Origin: Lachnospiraceae bacterium UBA1066
Lineage (GTDB): Bacteria; Bacillota; Clostridia; Lachnospirales; Lachnospiraceae
NCBI GenBank assembly: GCA_002316215.1
Contig: DCDB01000367.1
Location: 1 to 10,234, forward strand
Direction: 5' to 3'
Length of the DNA: 10,234 nucleotides
The notes below the pieces were generated by a model. That model was not told the DNA's origin and searched no databases. It saw nothing but the letters and a program-made list of their open reading frames with translations. Both the position numbers and the translations under genes were made by a program. How positions within the stretch are numbered: position 1 is the first letter of the stretch; each line of letters opens with the position of its first letter. Shown piece by piece: positions 1 through 6,612 of this stretch.

Positions 1-22
1 TGTATCCGTCACCGCTGTTTAA
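1..22 (+). CDS. Possible 3' tail of an upstream gene (partial)
   Basis: Reading from base 2 gives VSVTAV followed by a TAA at 20-22. An alternating valine-rich end would suit the last beta-strand of a YbbR/CdaR-type domain, and cdaR commonly lies just upstream of glmM in Firmicutes. Six residues cannot establish identity: the other two forward frames are also open to nearby stops (33-35 and 43-45). The call rests on gene-order expectation more than on sequence. Confidence 0.3.
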
Positions 23-100
23 AGACAAAGACTGATGGCGCGTAAAAAATTAAGAAAGCAAAAGTGTTATTCCTGAGACTTACAAAATTGAATTTTTAGC

Positions 101-107
101 GAGGGGG
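101..107 (+). promoter_or_regulatory. Ribosome-binding site of glmM
   Basis: GAGGGGG lies 8 bases before the ATG at 116, an ideal Shine-Dalgarno spacing. It fixes the start, which also gives the family's usual N-terminus MGKYFGTDGFRG. I see no convincing promoter in bases 1-100, so glmM is probably transcribed from further upstream. Confidence 0.8.
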
Positions 108-115
108 TATGTAAA

Positions 116-1471
116 ATGGGTAAGTATTTCGGGACGGACGGTTTCCGCGGAGAGGCCAATGTGAATCTGACGGCGGAAAAAGCATTTAAGGTCGGACGTT
201 TCCTTGGCTGGTATTACGGTACGCAGCATGCGGACGGTAAGGCAAAAATTGCGATCGGAAAAGATACGCGGCGCAGCAGCTATATGTTTGAAGATGCCCT
301 TTCTTCCGGCCTTACGGCATCCGGGGCGGATGTCTATCTTCTGCATGTGACGACAACGCCGTCGGTATCTTTTGTTGTCAGGACAGAGGGCTTTGACTGC
401 GGCATCATGATTTCAGCGAGCCACAATCCCTTTTACGATAATGGTATAAAGTGCATGCGTGCAAATGGCCAGAAGATCGAACCGGAAATAGAAGCGCAGA
501 TCGAAGAATATATTGACGGAAAGAACGGCGACATTCCGTTTGCACTTCGTGAAAACATCGGGCGTACGATTGATTTTTCAGCCGGCAGGAACCGTTATAT
601 CGGCTATCTTATGGCGATCCCGACACGCAGCTTTAAAAGTATGCGTGTGGGTCTCGACTGTGCGAACGGCAGCGCATCTTCTATAGCAAAGAGTGTTTTT
701 GATGCTTTGGGAGCGAAAACGTTTGTTATAAATAACGCTCCGGACGGTGTAAATATCAACAGGGACTGCGGTTCGACGCATATCGGAGCACTTCAGAACT
801 ATGTGAATGACAACGGGCTTGATATCGGTTTTGCCTATGACGGCGATGCAGATCGTTGTCTTGCGGTTGATGATAAAGGGAATGTTATTGACGGCGATCA
901 CATTATGTACGTCTGCGGAAAGTATATGCGTGAATCGGGACAGCTGGATGACGATATGATCGTAACTACGATTATGTCGAACATGGGTCTTTACAAGGCC
1001 TGCGATGCCATTGGCATCAAGTATCAGAAGACGCAGGTCGGCGACAAGTATGTGGCCGAGAATATGCTGGCAAACGGCTACCGTATCGGAGGGGAACAAT
1101 CCGGCCATATCATTTTCAGTAAATATGCGACAACCGGTGACGGCATCCTGACATCTCTTATGATCATGCAGACGGTTCTCGACAAGAAGCAGCCGCTTTC
1201 GGTTCTTGCTTCGGAAATGAAGACCTATCCGCAGGTACTGAAGAATGTGCGGGTTATTGATAAGGCTGCGGTACAGGCTAACCTTAAGGTTCAGGATGCG
1301 ATAGCCGAAGTCGGGGAAATCCTTGGCAGCGACGGACGCATCCTTGTACGGGAGAGCGGGACGGAACCTTTGATCCGTGTCATGGTAGAGGCGAAAACGA
1401 ATGCCATCTGCCAGGAGAATGTCGATAAGGTAGTGAAAGTCATTTTAAAAGAAGGGCTTGCAGAAGAGTAA
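116..1471 (+). CDS. glmM: Phosphoglucosamine mutase GlmM
   Basis: GlmM interconverts glucosamine-6-phosphate and glucosamine-1-phosphate in the cytosol, feeding UDP-N-acetylglucosamine for peptidoglycan. The 451-residue protein has the full family length. It starts with the GTDGFRG motif (residues 6-12) and carries the catalytic phosphoserine loop ISASHNP, with Ser102 matching the known active-site serine. The metal-binding loop DGDADR is at 242-247, the sugar-binding loop GEQSGH at 326-331, and the C-terminal phosphate-binding loop RESGTEP at 412-418. No key residue is missing. A phosphomannomutase or phosphoglucomutase is less likely because the GEQSGH and RESGTEPLIR loops are typical of GlmM. 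It is followed after 12 bases by the lipoprotein gene, suggesting cotranscription. In many Firmicutes glmM follows cdaA-cdaR, but those genes are not visible here. Confidence 0.97.
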   Translation: MGKYFGTDGFRGEANVNLTAEKAFKVGRFLGWYYGTQHADGKAKIAIGKDTRRSSYMFEDALSSGLTASGADVYLLHVTTTPSVSFVVRTEGFDCGIMISASHNPFYDNGIKCMRANGQKIEPEIEAQIEEYIDGKNGDIPFALRENIGRTIDFSAGRNRYIGYLMAIPTRSFKSMRVGLDCANGSASSIAKSVFDALGAKTFVINNAPDGVNINRDCGSTHIGALQNYVNDNGLDIGFAYDGDADRCLAVDDKGNVIDGDHIMYVCGKYMRESGQLDDDMIVTTIMSNMGLYKACDAIGIKYQKTQVGDKYVAENMLANGYRIGGEQSGHIIFSKYATTGDGILTSLMIMQTVLDKKQPLSVLASEMKTYPQVLKNVRVIDKAAVQANLKVQDAIAEVGEILGSDGRILVRESGTEPLIRVMVEAKTNAICQENVDKVVKVILKEGLAEE

Positions 1472-1473
1472 CC

Positions 1474-1478
1474 GGAGG
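1474..1478 (+). promoter_or_regulatory. Ribosome-binding site deciding a TTG start
   Basis: GGAGG ends 5 bases before the TTG at 1484. This supports TTG as the start of the lipoprotein gene; reading from it yields a complete lipoprotein signal peptide (MKKTIFLMLACLLFMTGC), which an internal ATG would truncate. Confidence 0.75.
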
Positions 1479-1483
1479 CGCTT

Positions 1484-2524
1484 TTGAAAAAAACGATTTT
1501 TTTAATGCTGGCATGTCTGCTTTTTATGACGGGGTGCGCACGGTCGGACGCCCGGAAGCTGTTTTTGCAGGCTTCGGATGAACTGACCGGCGGAACCTAT
1601 GATACGGCCGCTGCTGACTTTCAGAAGACGGTTGATTCAGGGTATTATCTTTCCGAGAGCTATCGCGGCCTCGGACTTGCATATATGTGCCAGAGCGACT
1701 ATGCGGATGCCTGCATTGCATTTGAAAAAAGCCTTCTGAATGTCGACAGCCAGAGCGCCGGCTTTGTTAAAGACGTGAATCTTTATCTTGCCTACTGCCG
1801 TCAGCGTCACGGAGAAGCAGACAAAGCTATGGAGATTTATAATACCCTCCTGGAAAAGGAAAGCGACCCGGACGTGCTTTTCTTACGCGGCCGGCTTCAT
1901 ATGGAGCAGAACGATTCCGGGGACGCAAAAACAGATTTTGACAAGGCAGCGTCTTTAAGTTCCGACTATGATCTTTTTATAAATATTTACGAGGTTTATG
2001 CAGCAAATGACAAGAAGGCAGACGGGAGCGCCTATCTTGAGCAGGCTCTTACAATCGTCAACCAAAGTGAGACGGACTATTATAATAAAGGCCTGGTGAA
2101 CTATTATCTCCAGAATTATGATGACGCCAAGGATTATCTGATCAAGGCTATTCAGGAGAACAGTGAGGACGACGGTTCCATTCTTCTCCTTGGGAAGGTG
2201 TATCTTGATACGGACGACGTAGCCGATGCCCGGGCGATGTATAAGGAACATCTGGATGATAAAAAGAACGCAGCAGCCGCATACAACGGTCTTGCCCTGT
2301 GCGACATGGCGGAGAATAATTACGACGCAGCGCTTGCCGATGTTCAGTCCGGCCTTGCGTACGATGATGAAAGTGCCAACAGGGGCCTGCGTTTTAATGA
2401 AATTGTCATTTATGAGCATCAGAGGGACTGGAATACGGCAAAGACCAAGGCAGCTGCTTATGTCGGCTATTATCCGACAGATGAGGCCGGCCTTCGTGAA
2501 AATGAATTTCTGGAGACACGCTGA
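1484..2524 (+). CDS. Tetratricopeptide-repeat lipoprotein, function unknown
   Basis: A 346-residue predicted surface lipoprotein. It has a basic N-terminus (MKK), a hydrophobic stretch at 5-15 and a lipobox-like MTGC with Cys18 as the probable lipidation site. Met at the -3 position is less usual than Leu. The mature part appears to be almost entirely TPR-type helical pairs. By eye about nine ~34-residue units run from residue 25 to the end, with typical patterns such as YRGLGLAYMCQSDYADACIAF near 65-85 and YNKGLVNYYLQNYDDAKDYL near 200-220. TPR arrays usually bind proteins, so a scaffolding role at the outer face of the membrane is plausible, but no enzyme motif or named family is recognised. 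It starts with TTG and lies between glmM and hflX, 12 bp after one and abutting the other. A link to cell-envelope assembly is a guess from that position only. Confidence 0.85.
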   Translation: MKKTIFLMLACLLFMTGCARSDARKLFLQASDELTGGTYDTAAADFQKTVDSGYYLSESYRGLGLAYMCQSDYADACIAFEKSLLNVDSQSAGFVKDVNLYLAYCRQRHGEADKAMEIYNTLLEKESDPDVLFLRGRLHMEQNDSGDAKTDFDKAASLSSDYDLFINIYEVYAANDKKADGSAYLEQALTIVNQSETDYYNKGLVNYYLQNYDDAKDYLIKAIQENSEDDGSILLLGKVYLDTDDVADARAMYKEHLDDKKNAAAAYNGLALCDMAENNYDAALADVQSGLAYDDESANRGLRFNEIVIYEHQRDWNTAKTKAAAYVGYYPTDEAGLRENEFLETR

Positions 2525-3793
2525 ATGCAGGAAATGATTGAAAACCGTGACGCTGCTGAACGCGTCCTGCTGGTTGCGGTCGCACCGGCTGAAAATGATG
2601 AAATAAAAGAATCCCTTTCGGAACTTAAAGAACTTGTCCGGACTGCCGGCGGAACTGTTGAAGGAAGTGTCCTCCAGATACGCGAAAGCGTTCATCCGGC
2701 CACTTATCTTGGCAAGGGAAAGATAGAGGAAATCTCGGAGAGAATCCGGGATTCCGGCATCACGGGTATCGTGTGCGATGATGAGCTTTCACCTGCGCAG
2801 TATAATAATCTGACGGATATGCTCGATACAAAAGTTCTGGACCGGACCATGCTGATTCTTGATATTTTTGCATCCAGAGCCAATACTTCTGAAGGAAAGA
2901 TCCAGGTGGAGCTGGCTCAGCTTCGGTACCGGGCGGCCCGGCTTACGGGACTGGGGAAGTCGCTGTCGCGTCTTGGCGGCGGAATCGGGACGCGGGGACC
3001 GGGGGAAAAAAAGCTGGAAATGGACAGGCGCCTTATCGGGAAGAGGATTTCCGTCCTGAAGGAAGAACTTGCGGAAGTGCGCTGCCATCGTTCCCTGATC
3101 AGGGAAAAGCGCGGCGAAGCGCCTCACAGGACGGCCGCTATCGTCGGCTATACCAATGCCGGAAAATCGACACTTTTAAATCGGCTGACCGGAGCATCAG
3201 TCCTTACGGAAGACGCTCTTTTTGCGACCCTTGACCCGACGACCAGGGCCCTTGAACTGCCTGACGGAAATGAAATTCTTCTGACTGACACGGTCGGATT
3301 TATCCGCAAGCTTCCTCATGAACTTATTGAAGCTTTTCGCAGTACCCTCGAAGAGGTGCTCTATTCGGACCTTATTGTGCATGTCGTTGACGCATCCAAC
3401 CCGGATATGGACAGGCAGATGGCTGTTGTCTATGAGACGCTTTATTCCCTGGGAGCGGGAGGAAAGCCGGTTTATACGCTGTTCAATAAGATAGACAGAA
3501 TAGAGAACGGGCACAGCCCGCTCATGGATCCGAAAGCGGATCGCGTATTCCATATCTCTGCTTTAAGCGGAGAGGGGTTTCCGGAACTGATATCCGGATT
3601 CCGGGATTTTATCCTGGAGGGACAGATCCTGATTGAACGCCTTATCCCGTATCAGGCGGCAGGAGTCATATCCCTTATACGGTCCCAGGGCATTATCCGG
3701 GAGGAAGAATACCGGAATGACGGCATTTTCATCAAGGCGCTTGTTCCGCGCAGTCTGTACGGAAAAATGGAATCCACTTTATCTGGTACGTAA
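2525..3793 (+). CDS. hflX: GTPase HflX
   Basis: HflX is a translation-factor-class GTPase that binds the 50S subunit and, in studied bacteria, splits stalled or hibernating 70S ribosomes under stress. The 422 residues match family length. The N-terminal HflX domain (about 15-200) contains the glycine-rich signature GGGIGTRGPGE at 151-161 and a preceding helical region beginning VELAQLRYR. The G domain has G1 GYTNAGKS (208-215), switch-I FATLDPTT (233-240), G3 DTVGF (255-259), G4 NKID (321-324) and G5 SALSG (345-349), all intact. Its ATG directly follows the TGA of the lipoprotein gene (TGAATG), with GGAG 9 bases upstream of the ATG and inside the previous gene, so translational coupling is likely. 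The last codons overlap a probable NrdR box belonging to nrdD. Confidence 0.96.
   Translation: MQEMIENRDAAERVLLVAVAPAENDEIKESLSELKELVRTAGGTVEGSVLQIRESVHPATYLGKGKIEEISERIRDSGITGIVCDDELSPAQYNNLTDMLDTKVLDRTMLILDIFASRANTSEGKIQVELAQLRYRAARLTGLGKSLSRLGGGIGTRGPGEKKLEMDRRLIGKRISVLKEELAEVRCHRSLIREKRGEAPHRTAAIVGYTNAGKSTLLNRLTGASVLTEDALFATLDPTTRALELPDGNEILLTDTVGFIRKLPHELIEAFRSTLEEVLYSDLIVHVVDASNPDMDRQMAVVYETLYSLGAGGKPVYTLFNKIDRIENGHSPLMDPKADRVFHISALSGEGFPELISGFRDFILEGQILIERLIPYQAAGVISLIRSQGIIREEEYRNDGIFIKALVPRSLYGKMESTLSGT
3774..3789 (+). promoter_or_regulatory. Upstream NrdR-box-like site (box 1)
   Basis: CCACTTTATCTGGTAC lies in the last codons of hflX. By my alignment it matches the usual NrdR box pattern ACACTATATATTGTGT at 10 of 16 positions, and box 2 at 12 of 16. 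On its own it is weak, but its position 32 bp (three helical turns) before box 2 fits the tandem arrangement known for NrdR, the ATP-cone repressor of ribonucleotide reductase genes. Confidence 0.65.
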
Positions 3794-3805
3794 TTTTAAA
3801 AATGA

Positions 3806-3821
3806 GCACTATATCTTGTAT
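3806..3821 (+). promoter_or_regulatory. NrdR-box-like site (box 2)
   Basis: GCACTATATCTTGTAT matches the NrdR box pattern ACACTATATATTGTGT at 13 of 16 positions and is a near-palindrome. It ends six bases before the -35 element of the nrdD promoter. With box 1 it forms a pair separated by 16 bp. NrdR binding here would tie nrdD expression to the nucleotide pool. The nrdR gene is not in this window. Confidence 0.78.
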
Positions 3822-3827
3822 TTTCCC

Positions 3828-3856
3828 TTGACGCTTTAAGGAGCATCTGGTATTAT
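3828..3856 (+). promoter_or_regulatory. Sigma-A type promoter of nrdD
   Basis: TTGACG (3828-3833) and TATTAT (3851-3856) are separated by exactly 17 bp, a strong housekeeping promoter. Transcription should start near 3863, giving a leader of about 75 nt before the nrdD ATG. It separates nrdD from the hflX cluster, although I see no terminator between hflX and this promoter, so some read-through is possible. Confidence 0.8.
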
Positions 3857-3869
3857 ATCAAACGTACCT

Positions 3870-3895
3870 CGTTCGATGCCGTAAGGGCGGGAACG
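3870..3895 (+). other. Small hairpin in the nrdD leader
   Basis: CGTTC (3870-3874) can pair with GAACG (3891-3895), and GCC (3878-3880) with GGC (3886-3888), with a small internal loop. It sits just after the predicted transcription start and has no T-run behind it, so it is not a terminator. It might stabilise the 5' end or be chance. Confidence 0.3.
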
Positions 3896-3921
3896 AAAAG
3901 ATGACAGCATGTTATTTTAAT

Positions 3922-3930
3922 AAGGGGGAG
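3922..3930 (+). promoter_or_regulatory. Ribosome-binding site of nrdD
   Basis: AAGGGGGAG lies 8 bases before the ATG at 3939. It fixes the start and gives an N-terminus (MFNVVKRDGKIVDFD) typical of an ATP-cone domain. Confidence 0.8.
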
Positions 3931-3938
3931 ATACGGAA

Positions 3939-6368
3939 ATGTTTAATGTTGTTAAGCGTGACGGAAAGATCGTTGATTTTGATCTTTCTAAGATCACGGA
4001 CGCAATAAAGAAAGCCTTTGACGCGACAAAAATGCAATATTCCGATGATATGCTCGGAATGCTCGGCCTTCGGGTGACCTCGAACTTCCAGAACAAAATA
4101 AAGAACGGAGAGATTACAGTCGAAGACATCCAGGACAGCGTGGAAAATGTCCTGATTGAATGCGGTTACAACGAAGTCGCCAAGGCTTATATTCTGTACC
4201 GTAAACAGCGTGAGAAGGTCCGCAACCTGAACAGCTCGATGGTGAGCTATAAAGATATCATCGACAGCTATGTGAAGGTCCGGGACTGGCGCGTTAAAGA
4301 AAACTCAACCGTCACGTATTCTGTCGGCGGCCTCATCCTTTCAAATTCCGGAGCGCTTACGGCCAACTACTGGCTTTCCGAGATTTACGACCAGGAGATA
4401 GCAGATGCCCACAGAGATGCGGACATCCATATCCATGATCTTTCCATGCTGACCGGCTACTGCGCCGGCTGGTCGCTTAAGCAGCTGATTAAAGAAGGGC
4501 TGGGCGGCATACCCGGAAAGATATCGTCTTCCCCTGCCAGGCATCTTTCGACGCTTTGTAACCAGATGGTTAACTTTCTCGGAATTATGCAGAACGAATG
4601 GGCAGGGGCCCAGGCATTCTCCTCCTTTGATACCTATCTCGCCCCTTTCGTAAAGGCAGACAGCTTAAGCTATAAAGAAGTCAAGCAGGCTATCCAGTGT
4701 TTCATTTACGGCGTCAATACGCCTTCCCGCTGGGGAACACAGGCGCCGTTCTCGAATATTACCCTGGACTGGACTGTTCCGGATGATCTCGCTGAGCTTC
4801 CGGCTATTGTCGGCGGCAAGGAAATGGATTTTCGCTATAAAGACTGCAAAACAGAAATGGATATGGTCAATAAGGCCTTTATTGAAACGATGATCGAAGG
4901 CGATGCCAACGGCCGCGGTTTCCAGTACCCTATTCCAACATATTCGATTACGAGCGATTTTGACTGGTCTGACACGGAAAATAACCGTCTCCTTTTTGAG
5001 ATGACTTCGAAATACGGAACGCCTTATTTTTCAAATTATATAAACAGTGATATGAAGCCGTCGGACGTACGCTCCATGTGCTGTCGTCTGCGTCTTGACC
5101 TGCGTGAGCTGCGTAAGAAATCCGGCGGCTTTTTCGGCTCCGGCGAAAGCACTGGCTCCATCGGTGTCGTAACTATTAATATGCCGAGGATTGCTTATCA
5201 GGCAGCGAATGAAGAAGACTTCTTTAAACGCCTGGACCGTATGATGGATATTTCCGCACGCTCCCTGCATGTAAAGAGGCAGGTTATAACAAAGCTTCTG
5301 GATGCCGGCCTCTATCCTTATACCAAACGCTATCTCGGAACCTTCCGCAATCATTTTTCGACGATCGGCCTGATCGGTATGAATGAAGTCGGACTGAATG
5401 CGAAATGGCTTGGCGGAGATATGACGGATGTGAAAACGCAGGAGTTCACCCGGAAGACACTGAACCATATGCGTGACAGGCTCTCCAATTATCAGGAGCA
5501 GTATGAAGGCGAGCTCTATAATCTGGAGGCTACACCGGCTGAATCGACGACCTATCGCCTTGCAAAGCATGACAGGGAGAAATGGCCGGATATCAGGACG
5601 GCCGGAATGGAAGGCGATACGCCATATTATACGAACAGCTCACACCTTCCGGTCGGCTATACGGAGGATATCTTCTCGGCACTTGACATTCAGGATAATC
5701 TTCAGACGCTCTATACCTCAGGAACCGTGTTCCATGCATTTTTAGGCGAAAAGCTCCCTGACTGGAAGTCGGCGGCATCTCTTGTAAGAAAGATTGCGGA
5801 AAATTATAAGCTTCCGTATTATACGATTTCTCCGACTTATTCCGTATGCAAGGATGACGGCTATATTGCAGGAGAACATTTTATCTGCCCGAAGTGCGGA
5901 CACCCGGCAGAGGTGTACAGCCGTATTACCGGTTATTACCGGCCGGTCCAGAACTGGAATGACGGCAAAGCCCAGGAATATAAGAACCGCCAGGTCTATA
6001 AGGTTGAGAATTCTGTCCCGAATGAAAAAGTGCAGAAAACTCCAGAAACAGCTGATAATGAAAATCTTCGGCGGGAAAAGACAGAAGCCGGGGAAAATGA
6101 AGGTATCTGCCTGGAAAATGCACAGACTGACACCAACAGGATGAAGAGGCTGCTCTTTACGACCTCCGCCTGCCCGAATTGCAAAGCCGCCAAAGAGATG
6201 CTTAAAGGAGAGGATATAAAGATCATTGATGCGGAAAAACAGCCGGATCTTGCAAAGAAATACGGGATTATGCAGGCCCCGACCCTTCTTGTTATCGACG
6301 GCGGAAAGTCAATGAAGTATGTCAACACCTCCAATATAAGAAAGTATGTGGATACTGCGGTATCTTGA
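3939..6368 (+). CDS. nrdD: Anaerobic (class III) ribonucleoside-triphosphate reductase with C-terminal redoxin domain
   Basis: NrdD reduces ribonucleoside triphosphates to deoxynucleotides without oxygen, using a glycyl radical made by the radical-SAM activase NrdG. Residues 1-95 form an ATP-cone (VVKRDGK...FDLSKI), the allosteric nucleotide sensor. The catalytic domain holds HDLSMLTGYC (Cys175) and SMCCRLRLD (Cys381/Cys382), the expected active-site and thiyl-radical region. A zinc site is suggested by Cys637 and CPKC (650-653). The glycyl-radical motif RITGYY places the radical on Gly665. The family normally ends about 25 residues later, near 691. Here a charged, low-complexity linker (about 692-734) leads to a thioredoxin/glutaredoxin-like domain (about 735-809) with a CPNC redox motif (745-748) and a probable cis-proline in QAPT (779-782). 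This domain may recycle the active-site cysteines, as separate NrdH-type redoxins do for some NrdD classes; that is inference. No nrdG follows. The gene has its own promoter, NrdR boxes and terminator. Confidence 0.95.
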   Translation: MFNVVKRDGKIVDFDLSKITDAIKKAFDATKMQYSDDMLGMLGLRVTSNFQNKIKNGEITVEDIQDSVENVLIECGYNEVAKAYILYRKQREKVRNLNSSMVSYKDIIDSYVKVRDWRVKENSTVTYSVGGLILSNSGALTANYWLSEIYDQEIADAHRDADIHIHDLSMLTGYCAGWSLKQLIKEGLGGIPGKISSSPARHLSTLCNQMVNFLGIMQNEWAGAQAFSSFDTYLAPFVKADSLSYKEVKQAIQCFIYGVNTPSRWGTQAPFSNITLDWTVPDDLAELPAIVGGKEMDFRYKDCKTEMDMVNKAFIETMIEGDANGRGFQYPIPTYSITSDFDWSDTENNRLLFEMTSKYGTPYFSNYINSDMKPSDVRSMCCRLRLDLRELRKKSGGFFGSGESTGSIGVVTINMPRIAYQAANEEDFFKRLDRMMDISARSLHVKRQVITKLLDAGLYPYTKRYLGTFRNHFSTIGLIGMNEVGLNAKWLGGDMTDVKTQEFTRKTLNHMRDRLSNYQEQYEGELYNLEATPAESTTYRLAKHDREKWPDIRTAGMEGDTPYYTNSSHLPVGYTEDIFSALDIQDNLQTLYTSGTVFHAFLGEKLPDWKSAASLVRKIAENYKLPYYTISPTYSVCKDDGYIAGEHFICPKCGHPAEVYSRITGYYRPVQNWNDGKAQEYKNRQVYKVENSVPNEKVQKTPETADNENLRREKTEAGENEGICLENAQTDTNRMKRLLFTTSACPNCKAAKEMLKGEDIKIIDAEKQPDLAKKYGIMQAPTLLVIDGGKSMKYVNTSNIRKYVDTAVS

Positions 6369-6393
6369 AATAAACGATTAAGAAACCGTAAGT

Positions 6394-6448
6394 TTTAGAC
6401 GGCAAAACGGCGCGTACCAATAGCGGTACGCGCCGTTTTGCGTCTAAA
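6394..6448. terminator. Long hairpin terminator after nrdD, probably bidirectional
   Basis: Seventeen perfect base pairs (GCAAAACGGCGCGTACC at 6402-6418 with its complement at 6425-6441) close a 6-base loop AATAGC. After a single bulged G (6401) seven more pairs follow (TTTAGAC with GTCTAAA). The GC-rich core CGGCGCGTACC is flanked by AAAA on the left and TTTT on the right, so either strand offers a short U-run after the core, although the run is brief (TTTTGCGTCT). It begins 26 bases after the nrdD stop and separates nrdD from the fru operon. Confidence 0.85.
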
Positions 6449-6490
6449 TATAAAAATAAACAAAAAAATACTTAAAAGTCTGTGAATATT

Positions 6491-6530
6491 TAATGCACGA
6501 AAATGATTGCAAATGATTAAAAATGGATAT
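6491..6530 (+). promoter_or_regulatory. 10-bp direct-repeat array, probable FruR operator
   Basis: Four adjacent 10-base units are in phase: TAATGCACGA, AAATGATTGC, AAATGATTAA, AAATGGATAT. Units 2 and 3 share their first eight bases, unit 4 matches AAATG-ATT with one change in those eight, and unit 1 is degenerate but keeps AATG. The array covers the -35 element and spacer of the promoter and touches the -10. In Lactococcus lactis the DeoR-family FruR acts through four adjacent 10-bp direct repeats at the fru promoter, so the same layout here points to autoregulation by the gene at 6613. Confidence 0.75.
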
Positions 6531-6535
6531 ATTAT
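6507..6535 (+). promoter_or_regulatory. Sigma-A type promoter of the fru operon
   Basis: TTGCAA (6507-6512) and TATTAT (6530-6535) are 17 bp apart. A start near 6542 would give a leader of about 70 nt before the regulator gene. The elements lie inside the 10-bp repeat array, so a bound repressor would block RNA polymerase. I looked for a CcpA cre site in 6449-6612 and saw no good match. Confidence 0.72.
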
Positions 6536-6612
6536 ACAGATAAAGAAAAGAAACAGTCACATATAACCAAGATCGAGAGAATTACTAAAATTTATTAGAC
6601 TGAGGAAACGTT

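Noticed and set aside
35..76. 13-codon lysine-rich frame before glmM (MARKKLRKQKCYS)
   Set aside because: No ribosome-binding site in front and far too short to support; probably chance in an A-rich spacer.
578..1108. 176-codon open frame on the minus strand
   Set aside because: Fully antisense to glmM catalytic motifs; the composition is the mirror of glmM codons and no family is recognisable.
1955..2695. 246-codon open frame on the minus strand
   Set aside because: It lies antisense across the lipoprotein and hflX genes, both clearly coding, has no recognisable domain and no ribosome-binding site of note. It is best explained by codon bias of the genes opposite.
3633..3839. 68-codon plus-strand frame running past the hflX stop
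   Set aside because: Out of frame with hflX, runs through both probable NrdR boxes and into the nrdD -35 element, and has no ribosome-binding site. A chance frame.
3850..3865. Third NrdR-box-like site over the -10 element
   Set aside because: Only about 8 of 16 matches, mostly from the TATAT shared with the -10 box, and at 44 bp from box 2 it does not fit the helical spacing.
5031..5570. 179-codon open frame on the minus strand
   Set aside because: Antisense to the NrdD catalytic core, with no supporting signals.
6584..6597. AT-rich near-palindrome CTAAAATTTATTAG before the regulator gene
   Set aside because: Only four outer pairs match and the region is AT-rich; expected by chance.
6449..6612. 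CcpA cre site at the fru promoter
   Set aside because: Expected by analogy with other Firmicute fru operons, but no stretch matches the TGNNANCGNTNNCA pattern acceptably.
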